This document shows, piece by piece, positions 24,849 to 34,209 of a DNA stretch of 64,000 nucleotides. The translations under genes were made by a program, and so were the position numbers. The notes under the pieces were generated by a model. It saw only the letters and a program-made list of their open reading frames with translations, was not told the DNA's origin and searched no databases. The stretch covers positions 1-64,000 of the forward strand of contig JBLIEI010000020.1 in the NCBI GenBank assembly GCA_047633055.1. The letters are read 5' to 3'. How positions within the stretch are numbered: the stretch's first letter is position 1; the number at the start of each line of letters is the position of its first letter. This DNA is from CALJFL01 sp047633055. Lineage in GTDB: Bacteria; Pseudomonadota; Gammaproteobacteria; Pseudomonadales; Halieaceae.

Positions 24849-26824
24849 ATTTAATTTATTTGGTAGCCGTCGGTGCAGCAGACCCACGATTCTATGAATG
24901 CGTTCAATGGTCAGTGCATTCTTTACGACAGTGGGGGAGGTTTACCGGAGATATCTTAATACTCACGGATAATGCCTCACCGAGCCTATTCGCGGCAGTC
25001 CAAGATTACGCAAACGTATTTGAGGTAGATGCTGATGCGCTTTTTGACGCGGCTCATCAACGCTCCGATCACGACAAATTTCAAGTGACTCGTCTTCTGA
25101 TTCATCAACTGCTGGACTTAAGCGCTTACGAAACCGTGATGTATATGGATGCTGATATTTTAGCGGTCCAGAATGTAAATTCATTGTTTGAAGGGGTCAA
25201 TGAATTCCGGTATTCAAGGGAGTTCCAGCCTATGTCTGCCCCCATGTTTTCCGACTTATTAACGGACGAAGAGTTATCTCACGCTAAATGGCGTAGAGCT
25301 ATTAATTCTGGGGTCTACTTGGCACCGGCCAACTACTTACCTGAATGCCTGAATGCCTGGAAAGCCATACTCGATGCCAATCCTGATGTTCATTGTTATG
25401 ATCAAACAGCGCTGAATACGGCAGTATTTCGCGATGTTTTTCGAGCGAAACCACTCGCGACCTTTAGTGTTGGCTATCCAGTATTAGCGTATTTTGGCGA
25501 GCATTACCGTCCACAAACACAGCTTCTGCATTATTGCGGAAATCGCCGTACAAAGTTTGCTCGAATGCGGCAACACTACCTGGCTCTAGTAGCAGGCGAG
25601 CCTTTGCAGCTCCACTTTGATTGTAATGAGGGTATTGAGGCCACGCTAGGCGATGTAGATCTACAACGGCCCTGTGTACGAACAACCGATGAAAAACGTC
25701 CGCGTTGGATAATATCGATAGATGATCGCGCGGGCATAGAATCACATGCACTGGTTAATCAGCAATACGCATTGGCGCTAGAGGCCCGGGGCCATATTGT
25801 TATCTCATTAGATGAAGCTAAAAAAACCAAACCTGATGTTGTGATTCATCACAATTACACAACAGATTTTTTGTCTAATACTTTTATTGAGGGGGTGCCT
25901 CATATAGCAGTTCGTACGTCTGACTTTGGTCCTCACCCCTCGCAGTGGGTTGCACAAATCAACGGCCGTTACCAGCAGTTGTGGGTGCATTCAGAGTGGA
26001 CAAGGAAAAATGCCTTGTCAGGCGGAGTAGAACCTCACCGTGTACGTGTAATGCCACATGGCATTGATACCACCGTATTTACACCCAAAGGTACACATTA
26101 TAACCTGCCCACTGATAAAAGCTTTCGCTTCTTATTTGTGGGCGGTGCAGCCATACGCAAGGGCATTGATATTTTACTTAAAGCGTACGCACAAGCTTTT
26201 GGCCCTGACGATGACGTTAGTCTAATCATCAAAGACTCAAGTGCGAATGTTTTCTACAAGGATAATCAGTACCGTAACAAGATTATCCAAATGGCTCAGG
26301 ACTCGAACCTTCCAGAAATCATTCACCTTGACGAGCATCTTTCCGCAGAGGATCTAGCGGCATTATATCGTGCTTGTACCGTCGGTGTTTGGCCTTACAG
26401 AGGGGAGGGCTTTCTTATACCTGCACTTGAATGTGAAGGGTGCGGAACGCCAACTATGCTGCCGACTATAGGACCGACAATAGATTTTTCAACAGATCGG
26501 ACCTCATTTTTGGTGCCTGCAGTTGATGTTAAACTGCCTGTAGGTAAATCTTTTCGTATGCGCCTTGGGTTTGAAATCGATGTAGAGTCGATTCACCTTT
26601 GTGAAATAAAACCTGAGGTATTAGCTAAGCATATGCGGTTAGCGTTTGAAACCAGCCAAGAAACATTCAAATCCAAAAGCGCTTCATGCATAGTCAAAAC
26701 GCATGGTAATTTCACATGGTCACAGACTGCTGATTTGATGGAGAAATTCATTTCTGAGCTTATTGACACGACAGACTCAGGCGAAAAAGGGGCGCAGCCT
26801 CATCAGGCTCATTCATCACACTAG
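24845..26824 (+). CDS. Two-domain glycosyltransferase (GT-A plus GT-B/GT4)
   Basis: 659 residues. Domain 1 (1-270) is a GT8-like nucleotide-sugar transferase with YMDADIL (DxD at 102-104) and YDQTALN. Domain 2 (about 290-640) is a GT4-type transferase: HSEWTRKNALSGGV, then VRVMPHGIDTTVF, FLFVGGAAIRKGIDILL and the GEGFLIPALECEGCGTP donor-binding block. Fusion of two transferases suggests successive sugar additions. The TTG start at 24845 overlaps the HPr-kinase-like stop. It is the last gene of the four-gene run and may glycosylate the product made by this cluster. Confidence 0.82.
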   Translation: MNLIYLVAVGAADPRFYECVQWSVHSLRQWGRFTGDILILTDNASPSLFAAVQDYANVFEVDADALFDAAHQRSDHDKFQVTRLLIHQLLDLSAYETVMYMDADILAVQNVNSLFEGVNEFRYSREFQPMSAPMFSDLLTDEELSHAKWRRAINSGVYLAPANYLPECLNAWKAILDANPDVHCYDQTALNTAVFRDVFRAKPLATFSVGYPVLAYFGEHYRPQTQLLHYCGNRRTKFARMRQHYLALVAGEPLQLHFDCNEGIEATLGDVDLQRPCVRTTDEKRPRWIISIDDRAGIESHALVNQQYALALEARGHIVISLDEAKKTKPDVVIHHNYTTDFLSNTFIEGVPHIAVRTSDFGPHPSQWVAQINGRYQQLWVHSEWTRKNALSGGVEPHRVRVMPHGIDTTVFTPKGTHYNLPTDKSFRFLFVGGAAIRKGIDILLKAYAQAFGPDDDVSLIIKDSSANVFYKDNQYRNKIIQMAQDSNLPEIIHLDEHLSAEDLAALYRACTVGVWPYRGEGFLIPALECEGCGTPTMLPTIGPTIDFSTDRTSFLVPAVDVKLPVGKSFRMRLGFEIDVESIHLCEIKPEVLAKHMRLAFETSQETFKSKSASCIVKTHGNFTWSQTADLMEKFISELIDTTDSGEKGAQPHQAHSSH

Positions 26825-27180
26825 CGACACTATTGCGCCAAAAGCCTCCCTATTGTTCCGGCACTGTGCTCGCAACGCCGATGAGCCGAATTCATATTCG
26901 GGTCCGCTTGGACGACTGTTTTTTTAATAAAATAGGCGATAGATATTGCCAAGATTTTATAGCATTTCACTTGAATTTCACGTGTACATATATGGCAGGT
27001 TGAAGAAAAAGTATGGACTTATGCGCCCGGGGTAGAAGCTCCAGTGACCCCAACGGGCACTAACTGGTAAGCAGTCGGTGCCCGCCGATTCACTGAGGAA
27101 ATCGCCACAGTGGAGCGTGGCAACACCCAGACCAACCATTATTGCTCTGCGACATACATATTTGCTACACCCTGCCTACG
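26825..27180. other. Gene-free stretch with second copy of repeat R2
   Basis: Only the R2 repeat (26847-26900) and AT-rich DNA (26915-27000) are seen. I found no small ORF with a ribosome site that would make a convincing peptide precursor for the preceding cluster. Confidence 0.5.
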
Positions 27181-27777
27181 TTATTCAGGCAGTTGAGAGA
27201 TGCGTTCTAGCAGAAGCCTAAACTCACCTGGATTGCCATCAGCAAGCATTAAACCTACCTGCTCAATGTTGGCAAAATCCAGAGCGGGAGTATCTTTCAC
27301 GATGCGTCCTCTAAACTGCGGCACAAAATCAGACTGATTGAATTGGAACACACTTGCCCCATCTGCTTTGGTTTTAAAGCGAGCGACATGGTGAACGCCG
27401 TCTACCCGCTGGTTAGTTCTGAATCTTAATTGATATTCGCGACCGTCGCCTTTCACTTTTATTTGTATGGGTTTATCGCTTAACCAAGCTTTGCCTTTGT
27501 AGACTCTGCGAATAGAGGCAAAACCGCCGTTATTTTCGAGCGACAAAGTGCCTGAAAATGAAAGGTAACTGTCGTTGATATCAAGCAGAGTGCGAGAGCG
27601 TCCGCCCATGACGGTATCGTTCACAATCACCCAGTTGTCTAACTCTTGGCTTTGCTGAAAATCAATGTTGGCCGCGGGGGAGTTATTCGACTGCGCCATA
27701 CTCATATTGCTAACACTCCCTAGTAAGAGGATTACTGTGCATGCAAATTTGGACCTGGGTTTGGGTATAAAGTGCAT
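27181..27777 (-). CDS. CIA30-family protein, exported
   Basis: 198 residues with a signal peptide (about 1-28, ending SMA). The mature part shows the complex I intermediate-associated protein 30 (NDUFAF1) fold: NWVIVNDTVMGGRSRTLL, then LSLENNGGFASIRR, IQIKVKGDGREYQLRFRT and a C-terminal VGLMLADGNPGEFRLLLERI. Bacterial members lie mostly outside respiratory-complex loci and may be carbohydrate-binding-like. The role here is unknown. It is encoded alone on the minus strand. Confidence 0.85.
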   Translation of the reverse strand: MHFIPKPRSKFACTVILLLGSVSNMSMAQSNNSPAANIDFQQSQELDNWVIVNDTVMGGRSRTLLDINDSYLSFSGTLSLENNGGFASIRRVYKGKAWLSDKPIQIKVKGDGREYQLRFRTNQRVDGVHHVARFKTKADGASVFQFNQSDFVPQFRGRIVKDTPALDFANIEQVGLMLADGNPGEFRLLLERISQLPE

Positions 27778-28108
27778 TGAGCACTCCGTTATAGTTGGTA
27801 CAAGTGATCAGTAAGAGTAAGGGAAGCGTAAACGGTACCCCTTGTCTAAGCAATGAGCAACAGGCGGTACTTGGCCTGCAATCATGAACCAACACTCGCT
27901 GCGCACCTTCACATAACACGCCCTAACCTACACACCGATCAAGGCGCCCAAGTCATGCCGGGCAATATATGAACCTACAGTGTCCCCTACACCCTACAGC
28001 GCCACCACTCGAGTATTCAGTGGGTTACAGCACACTTCAGCGAGTGCCCATGCGGCTGTGCCTAATTCGTTTAACGTGTGTAGGCGTAATGTAGGTGGCC
28101 AGCATTAC

Positions 28109-28163
28109 CGTGATCTCAGCGTAACTACGTTCACCGAATGGAACAGTAAGGTTGCCACTGAGC
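28109..28163 (+). repeat. Dispersed repeat R1, copy B
   Basis: CCGTGATCTCAG, then TTCACCGAATGGAACAG and GGTTGCC. It overlaps no gene and lies just downstream of the small ORF 28175-28342. The rest of 27778-28174 shows no other feature. Confidence 0.6.
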
Positions 28164-28174
28164 GAAAAAGGGCA

Positions 28175-28342
28175 TTAGCAAGCGGCTTGAGACGCAACGG
28201 TGTGTTTTACCAGTTCACGAAGTCTTCGATGCGTCTTGCGGTTTAAGGAGCGTACATCCTCCATGTGAACCACCCCGCTATGCAGCAGTGATTCGAGCAT
28301 AGCCATCGATAAATCTATTTGCACTGTCGGTTCATGTTTCAT
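28175..28342 (-). CDS. Small conserved-looking protein (55 aa) in a Fur-linked pair
   Basis: ATG 28342 has a strong Shine-Dalgarno sequence (AGGAGAAG) 3-10 bases upstream. The product is helical, MKHEPTVQIDLSMAML at the start, then ESLLHSGVVHMEDVRSLN and RKTHRRLRELVKH. I do not recognise the family. It begins 17 bases after the 104-codon ORF stop and is likely co-transcribed with it from the Fur-controlled promoter. It is too short for routine gene finding and could be missed. Confidence 0.6.
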   Translation of the reverse strand: MKHEPTVQIDLSMAMLESLLHSGVVHMEDVRSLNRKTHRRLRELVKHTVASQAAC

Positions 28343-28358
28343 GTACTTCTCCTGTCGC

Positions 28359-28673
28359 CTAATGAACGGTATTGGGTGATCCCGCTGCAGGCAATATGGG
28401 TGCCCCTTGCTGGATCTTTTGGACGATCATTTGCAGTAATCGCTTTGAGGCCGCATGTCGCCTCAACCAGCTGCTATCAACCGCGCTCACATTGACAACC
28501 ATTAGTTGCGCTGTCTCGAAAGCGCAGCCCGCGTGAGGCAATGCCTCAATCCAGCTGCCGTGGATGACCAGACTCTGTGCAGTTGCCATTCCAGTGGCCC
28601 AAACAGAGTTCGCTTTCAGAGGTTTTTGTGATAACCATTGACGGTGTCGGTTACACAGGAAGTGATAGGGCAT
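28359..28673 (-). CDS. Hypothetical 104-aa protein downstream of a Fur box
   Basis: The frame starts at ATG 28673, 24 bases from a perfect Fur palindrome. The product has helices such as SWIEALPHAGCAFETAQLMV and WLRRHAASKRLLQMIVQKI, which recall a short TPR-like or helical-hairpin protein. I do not recognise the family. The ribosome site is weak (GCGAG). Position and the following small ORF with a good ribosome site support a real iron-responsive operon. Confidence 0.55.
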   Translation of the reverse strand: MPYHFLCNRHRQWLSQKPLKANSVWATGMATAQSLVIHGSWIEALPHAGCAFETAQLMVVNVSAVDSSWLRRHAASKRLLQMIVQKIQQGAPILPAAGSPNTVH

Positions 28674-28696
28674 GGTCGCGGCTCGCTAGTTATGAC

Positions 28697-28715
28697 AATG
28701 ATAATGATTATCATT
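28697..28715 (-). promoter_or_regulatory. Fur box (perfect 9-1-9 palindrome)
   Basis: AATGATAATGATTATCATT contains TGATAATGATTATCA, the exact 7-1-7 Fur consensus. It lies 24 bases before ATG 28673, a position where bound Fur-Fe2+ would block transcription of the two small genes on the minus strand. Confidence 0.88.
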
Positions 28716-28928
28716 TAGATTTGAGGGCAATGCAACATACAAATAGGGACTGACTGCATAAGGGCCGAAATCGGTAGAATTCGAGCACGAATACCAATGA
28801 GCGCCACCGATTCCCACCCGGCGCCTCTGCCGTTCAAGTCAGTGGGGCAGGTTCAGAGATTGTGAGTGACATGTTGCTGTCCATAATCTCTTCAACCAAA
28901 GTAGATAGTTAATCCGTACTCAGCACTT

Positions 28929-29040
28929 CCGTGATCTCAGGATACGTAAGTTTGCTTAATGAAGTAGGGCGGTTACGTAAGATTCAAGTCCAGAATCCTC
29001 TGGTCTCAAGCAGTTGACTGGCCAAAACCATTTAGTTTGC
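28929..29040 (+). repeat. Dispersed repeat R1, copy C (long form)
   Basis: CCGTGATCTCAGGATACG, then AGTAGGGCGGTTACG, CCAGAATCCTCTGGTCTC and CCAAAACCAT. The right half matches 52243-52320 closely. Apart from this and a short repeat near 28771, the stretch 28716-29168 shows nothing. Confidence 0.65.
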
Positions 29041-29168
29041 TCTTAAATGGTGGGCAACACCGACCGCATGGCACTTGTAAACCTCATAGTCGATGGATGG
29101 AACTTGTTAAATAGCTTTGTGAAGCCTGAACGGTCACTTAGAGGTGTTGGCGCTAGCAGTCTACCGTA

Positions 29169-29318
29169 ATGTTTCCAGCCAATTTCAGATTTAAAGACTA
29201 TCTGACGACTGAAAACGCCGAGGCGATACGTCAGTACGTGCTGTCGGAGGCAGGAACTGTCTATACGGAGTTACACGGTGATGTCGAAATCAAAGCCTCT
29301 GGAGCCGGGAGGGAGTAG
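29169..29318 (+). pseudogene. C-terminal relic of a PQQ-dehydrogenase cytochrome domain
   Basis: A 49-codon frame reads FPANFRFKDYLTTENAEAIRQYVLSEA, which resembles the terminal helix of the cytochrome c domain of quinohaemoprotein alcohol dehydrogenases (YLTPE.AEAIRAYV). The heme motif and all of the PQQ propeller are missing. It is probably a deletion remnant. It is interesting beside regulators of the kind that control such enzymes. Confidence 0.5.
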
Positions 29319-29416
29319 GCGGATGGGGTCCACCCTGGCAGCGGAAATTGGCCCTGATAAAGTCACGTTATGACCGGGCTACAAGTCGCTGTATTTCTAT
29401 GATGATGAGGCTGCGT

Positions 29417-29438
29417 AAAAAAGCCGACCTAAGTCGGC
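29417..29438 (-). terminator. Rho-independent terminator of the serine hydrolase gene
   Basis: GCCGAC, a 4-base loop (CTAA) and GTCGGC form a perfect stem (29423-29438). On the minus strand it is followed by six Ts. It lies 40 bases after the hydrolase stop. Confidence 0.85.
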
Positions 29439-29477
29439 AAATACACCTGAACAATTATAGACATCAGAACGCAGGCA

Positions 29478-30650
29478 CTAAGCGGATAGATTCTCAGCGA
29501 TAGCGTCCATAGCCGCAAAGGCATCGACAAACATGTCTAAGTCGACCGACTCTGGTTGCGTGGACAGTTTTACCATTACGATATCACTGCTCTTATCCAT
29601 ATAAATAATTTGGCCATGAATGCCAAGAGCGAGTGTTACAGACTTTTCCCGGTCTTTGACCCATACCTGATTCCGATAATGAGCCAAGCCTAGTGCCGCG
29701 TAATCACTATCCAGATAGCACTGCCTGGAGGTAGCGTCACCTTCAATCGTGTCGAGGATCCATTGAGCGGACAAGACTTGTTGACCGTTAATTTGTCCAT
29801 CATTGATCATCGCCATGCCAAAATTGGCCAGGTCTCGTGTACATGCGCTCATGCCGGCGCCGACATAGAGCGCCCCAGCTTTGTCGACTATGACGTTGGC
29901 GTCCGTTTGCGGCAATAATTTCGACCAGATTTCGTCGGTAAGGAGCTCGCCCAGCCCTTTGTGCATAACCTGTTCAAGAATCATACCGATAACATTAGTC
30001 GTAACTGTCCGATAGTGAAACATCGATCCATTTTCCTGATCTTTTCCCTCTAGGGACTTTGCATAGTCGTAGAGGGTCCTAGGCGTGTTCTCATTCACTA
30101 GTGAGGGTCGCCAACCGACAACAGCAGACTCTTTCCAGAAATCGGCCTCGGGCTCGGCGTACTCTTCGTGATAATTGACTCCTGCGGTCATATCCAGCAG
30201 GTGACGGATGGTTGCACCTTCCCAGGCGGAATTGTCCAAGTCTGGCAAGTACTTCGTAATTAAGGCTTCAGGGTCGAGCAGGCCTCTCTCTACGGCGATA
30301 CCGGCGAGCATGCCAACGAATGATTTTGTTACCGAATTAATCAAGTGATGAGAGCTTGGTGTCATGTTGTTAAAATATTGCTCGGTAATGATAGCGCCAG
30401 ACTTAACGAGCAGGAAAGAGTCGGTGTAACTGTCTTCTATCATTTGTTTGATGGTGCCGGTTTCCCCGTTGGCGCGGCTGTAAGTTAGGTCCTGCAAATC
30501 CTTTTCGGCGGCTGCATATTCAAACGGCACCCTGGCGCTATCACGCACCAGGCGATGCGTCGGAAATAGTGCCTGCATATACTGAAAGCTCCACCTGTTA
30601 TTGGGGGGAGTACCCCAGTTTTGAGTGGTAATCTGCTTGTCGTGGCTCAT
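29478..30650 (-). CDS. Serine hydrolase, beta-lactamase fold (NylB-like)
   Basis: 390 residues, no signal peptide. The catalytic SxxK is S106-V-T-K109 in INSVTKSFVGMLAGIAVERG. FHYRTVTTNVIGMILEQ carries the Tyr region as in 6-aminohexanoate-dimer hydrolase (NylB), and GAGMSACTRDLANFG matches the same group. These enzymes cleave amides or esters. The gene is 31 bases downstream of the TonB receptor and both probably form a unit ending at the terminator at 29417-29438, so the receptor may import the hydrolase substrate. Confidence 0.85.
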   Translation of the reverse strand: MSHDKQITTQNWGTPPNNRWSFQYMQALFPTHRLVRDSARVPFEYAAAEKDLQDLTYSRANGETGTIKQMIEDSYTDSFLLVKSGAIITEQYFNNMTPSSHHLINSVTKSFVGMLAGIAVERGLLDPEALITKYLPDLDNSAWEGATIRHLLDMTAGVNYHEEYAEPEADFWKESAVVGWRPSLVNENTPRTLYDYAKSLEGKDQENGSMFHYRTVTTNVIGMILEQVMHKGLGELLTDEIWSKLLPQTDANVIVDKAGALYVGAGMSACTRDLANFGMAMINDGQINGQQVLSAQWILDTIEGDATSRQCYLDSDYAALGLAHYRNQVWVKDREKSVTLALGIHGQIIYMDKSSDIVMVKLSTQPESVDLDMFVDAFAAMDAIAENLSA

Positions 30651-30681
30651 AATAATTTTTCCAGATAACTAAAAGTTTGAT

Positions 30682-32874
30682 TCAGTCGAAGTTATAGTTG
30701 ACAGCAACACCGTAAGTGGCGGGCTCTGCCTTGATGGTCAGGAACAGCCCGAAGGCCGGCACGTCATTGATGTACTGTAGATAGTCTTCATCGGTAAGAT
30801 TCCTGCCCCACAGGCTTACGCTCCACTTGCCGTCGCTAGACATCAAGGCGACCGAGGCGTCAACAGTACTGTAGGATTCTACAAGGTGGTCAGGACCGTT
30901 TTCAGGCTCAAGATATCGTTCATCCAGCCACTGTCCACTCACCAGCACATCAAGCACCAGCGCCTCACTAACTGTCCGGTTGTAGTTAAGCAGTAAACTG
31001 GTTGACCACTCGGGTGTGTTGACCGGTGTTGTGCCATCAAGGGGAGATCCATTAACCAACTCGTCAGAGTCGGTAACTTCCGCACTGGTATAACCAAGCC
31101 CCCACTTGATCATCCAGTTCTCATGCATCTGCCACTGGAGGTCGCTTTCGAAACCGTAAGTTTCCAGGGTGCCAACATTTCTGCGCCGAGGAACAATTTC
31201 CTCACCCTGGTTCACGTTGTCCTGATAGTCATCAACTTCTGTGTAAAACAACGCCAGATTCAAGGTCATGGCACCATCTAACAAGCGGCTCTTTACGCCC
31301 AGATCCACGGCAGTGACGTCTTCCGGATCAAATGTAAGCAGCGGGCTGTCCAAAGCAAGACCACCAAAGGTCATGTCGTATCCTCCACTCCTAAAACCTG
31401 TCGACACTGAGCTGTATACAAGCACGTCTTCATTGGGCGTGTAATTCAGTCCGACTTTCCAGTTGAAGTCCGTGTCTGTGCGCGACTCGTCTACTGAGAT
31501 AACTGCGATTCTATCCTCCGGTGCGACCCTGGAGAAATTTCCTATAGGTGCAGTGGGAGACGCGGCATAGCCTGCACCATCAATCGATACTTGTTCTTCC
31601 GTATAACGGGCCCCGAGTACCACTGAGATGCTCTCGGTAAACGCATATTCATTGTTGGTAAAGATCGCCCAAGATTCAGTGTCGACTTTGTAATCATCGC
31701 CAAAATATGACTCAAGAAAGTCTCTGGAGTCCACTAGCTCTACGATTTCTGTGTTGTCATCCTCGTAGTAGACACCAAGGAGGTAAGTCCAGGTGTCCCG
31801 GTCGCCAGCCAGACGAAATTCCTGGCTGAGGCTGTCAAGTTTTGTATTCCAGTCGATATTTACGCTTCGTGTTGGGGTATTGTCACTGTCTTCGATATTC
31901 TCTCGTTCAAAATCCTTGTAACTGGTTAGCGAGGTGAACGTGCCCAGATCGAGTTCATGATCAATACGAAGCCGTGCACCCCAATAATCAGCATCCGTAG
32001 CTTGCGTGTGGTCGGCATTGACGGTATCCCGGCTCATCGGATCACGAATCTCAAGCTCTGGGTTCCAGACACCAGGAACGTCAGGGGCCGTTGGGTGAGC
32101 GCCGGGCTCTGACTGAAACAGGTTGTCGTAGGGGGTCAATTCAGCTTTCTTGCTACCGACTTCCAGTGTTCCCAGCACAGTGGTTGCATCTCCATTCCAC
32201 TCCAACATACCGCGTGCCTGTTGCTGTTCCAGTTCACCAATACGCTTTCCGTCATATAAGTTTTTCCAGGGACCCTCGTCGTAAGCATAGTCTTGTACTT
32301 CAACGGCTAATCGGCCTTTCAGGGTGTCACTTAACTTGCCGCTCACAAAACCGTTGGCCTCTATCCGTTCATAATTTCCGTAGCTTAAATCCATGCCTGC
32401 TTCAAATTCTTCGGTGGGCCTGTTGCTGTAGAAGTTAACTGCACCACCTGTTGTATTGCGGCCGAAAACAGTACCCTGTGGGCCTTTCAGTGCTTCAACA
32501 CGCTCGACATCGTAAAAACCCAAGGACGCTAAAACAGGCTTGAACAGGAAGGTCTCATCAAGATGAATACCGACCGGGCTATCGTAGGCGGCAGAAAATT
32601 CGTTCAAGCCCACTCCTCGAATGCGAAAAGAAGGGTTGCCAGCAGCGCTGTCCATTGCCGTCAGGTTTGGGATGATTGTGGCCAGGCTGGAGACATTGTT
32701 CAGATTGAGCCGATCTACCTCTTCACCGGATATTGCCGAAACGCTAAGCGGGACATCCTGTAAAGACTGGGCTCTTTTTTGGGCTGTGACCACAATTTCT
32801 TCAAGCTGGGCTGCATAGGTTGATTGACAAGCAAGTGCTGCAATAATCGTCGGCAAAAATATTTTCTTATACAT
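30682..32874 (-). CDS. TonB-dependent outer-membrane receptor
   Basis: 730 residues: signal peptide (1-21, ending TYA), TonB box region LEEIVVTAQKRAQSLQDVPL, a plug domain with FRIRGVGLNEFS and VERVEALKGPQGTVFGRNTTGG, then a 22-stranded barrel ending in YGVAVNYNFD with a terminal aromatic-type strand. Energised transport of an unknown ligand is expected. No Fur box is visible before the gene, so a non-iron substrate is likely. It shares an operon with the NylB-like hydrolase and diverges from a LuxR-type regulator. Confidence 0.94.
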   Translation of the reverse strand: MYKKIFLPTIIAALACQSTYAAQLEEIVVTAQKRAQSLQDVPLSVSAISGEEVDRLNLNNVSSLATIIPNLTAMDSAAGNPSFRIRGVGLNEFSAAYDSPVGIHLDETFLFKPVLASLGFYDVERVEALKGPQGTVFGRNTTGGAVNFYSNRPTEEFEAGMDLSYGNYERIEANGFVSGKLSDTLKGRLAVEVQDYAYDEGPWKNLYDGKRIGELEQQQARGMLEWNGDATTVLGTLEVGSKKAELTPYDNLFQSEPGAHPTAPDVPGVWNPELEIRDPMSRDTVNADHTQATDADYWGARLRIDHELDLGTFTSLTSYKDFERENIEDSDNTPTRSVNIDWNTKLDSLSQEFRLAGDRDTWTYLLGVYYEDDNTEIVELVDSRDFLESYFGDDYKVDTESWAIFTNNEYAFTESISVVLGARYTEEQVSIDGAGYAASPTAPIGNFSRVAPEDRIAVISVDESRTDTDFNWKVGLNYTPNEDVLVYSSVSTGFRSGGYDMTFGGLALDSPLLTFDPEDVTAVDLGVKSRLLDGAMTLNLALFYTEVDDYQDNVNQGEEIVPRRRNVGTLETYGFESDLQWQMHENWMIKWGLGYTSAEVTDSDELVNGSPLDGTTPVNTPEWSTSLLLNYNRTVSEALVLDVLVSGQWLDERYLEPENGPDHLVESYSTVDASVALMSSDGKWSVSLWGRNLTDEDYLQYINDVPAFGLFLTIKAEPATYGVAVNYNFD

Positions 32875-33087
32875 ATATAGCGCTCCTGGGTGCGGCTACT
32901 AGAATTATTTTGAGTAGGTTAAGTGTCGAGCAACGGTAGATATTAAGGAGAAGCAGAATTGATATATATAGCTCGACCGAGTTATTATTGTTTTTGTCGA
33001 CAGGGTCTTTCGTTGACAAGATAAATCTTGGAAGTAGGGCTCTGTGCACGCAAAAAAGAAAGCTTCCAGATCGAAGAGAATTAATCA

Positions 33088-34209
33088 ATGTTCAAACTAA
33101 AGCCAATCAAGGAAGTCGTTACATTAATCAATGATCTGCAGAATATTCCGGATCCAGCACATTTTCGTGGCGAAACATTAAGTGCGCTCGAAAAAATTTT
33201 TAACGGCAGCGACAGCGTTGTTCTCGATTGGACTCCTTTTGTTCAGGGCGCACGAGGGCTGTCTAAAGATGACATGTTCTTCCACAAGTTTGTAAAACAA
33301 CCCAGTTGGGATTATCCGAAAGTTCATCAACAAGACCCAATTTACGACTGGATAGAGACAGGCCGCTGCCATGACGATTTCTACGCCACTCGATTGTCGG
33401 ACCTTTCAAATTTTCGAGATTTAAAAAAAACGCAGTTTTACAGAGAAATATTGGTGCCACTGAATTGCCGCTATGTTTTAACAATGGCAGCGCATCAAGG
33501 TGACAATATCCAGGCAAGCATCAGTATCACAAGGCCGTCTGGTGGAAGCGACTTCACTGCTTCAGATGTGCAGCTTGCCCAGCTGATTACACCGGTGCTG
33601 GCAAATGCCTATTCGCTCATGCTGTTAAAAAAGAAAAACGCCTTAAATGATGACATTTTTAAAATTGTGGCATCACAGCTTCAGAGCAAACCTTATATTA
33701 TTTTCTCATCTGATCTGGACAGCGTTTACCGTTCTGATCAAATGACTCTGCTTGGAAGGCATTTAAGAGGCGTGGGCGGTAGCATCAGTGACATATTTGC
33801 CAGATCGCCATCAATCTCCAAATACGTTAAAAAATTTACTGCAAATAACCTCGCACAGCATAAGAGGCTACCTGAAAAAATTTCCGATTCTGTTTCCATC
33901 GGGCGGAACAAAATGGTCCATATCGAACTCCAGTTATTTACCTTATCGCCTGGAAAAAGATACCTGATGACGACACTGAAACTGGCCAACTCCAATGAAC
34001 CGGCCAGCCATCTTCACAGTGACTACGGTCTCACTATGCGTGAAAATCAAATAGCCCAGATGGCGGCAAAAGGCCTAAGCAGCAGGGAGGTCGGAAAAGC
34101 ACTTGCTATAAGTCCATGGAGCGTAAAAAATCACCTCAAAAATATCTATAGAAAAACAGGCATTAACAGTCGTGCTGCGTTAGCGCAAATAGTGAGTCGG
34201 CAAGGGTAA
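33088..34209 (+). CDS. LuxR-family transcriptional regulator
   Basis: 373 residues. The C-terminal helix-turn-helix is clear: YGLTMRENQIAQMAAKGLSSREVGKALAISPWSVKNHLKNIYRKTG. The N-terminal 300 residues form an unrecognised sensor with a GAF-like look; there is no receiver domain and no autoinducer-binding signature. The gene is divergent from the TonB receptor/hydrolase unit (213 bases apart) and probably controls it in response to a small molecule. Confidence 0.88.
   Translation: MFKLKPIKEVVTLINDLQNIPDPAHFRGETLSALEKIFNGSDSVVLDWTPFVQGARGLSKDDMFFHKFVKQPSWDYPKVHQQDPIYDWIETGRCHDDFYATRLSDLSNFRDLKKTQFYREILVPLNCRYVLTMAAHQGDNIQASISITRPSGGSDFTASDVQLAQLITPVLANAYSLMLLKKKNALNDDIFKIVASQLQSKPYIIFSSDLDSVYRSDQMTLLGRHLRGVGGSISDIFARSPSISKYVKKFTANNLAQHKRLPEKISDSVSIGRNKMVHIELQLFTLSPGKRYLMTTLKLANSNEPASHLHSDYGLTMRENQIAQMAAKGLSSREVGKALAISPWSVKNHLKNIYRKTGINSRAALAQIVSRQG

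Noticed and set aside
27980..28246. 88-codon plus-strand frame
   Set aside because: It spans repeat R1 copy B and overlaps the better supported 55-codon gene on the other strand; its similarity to copy A reflects the repeat.
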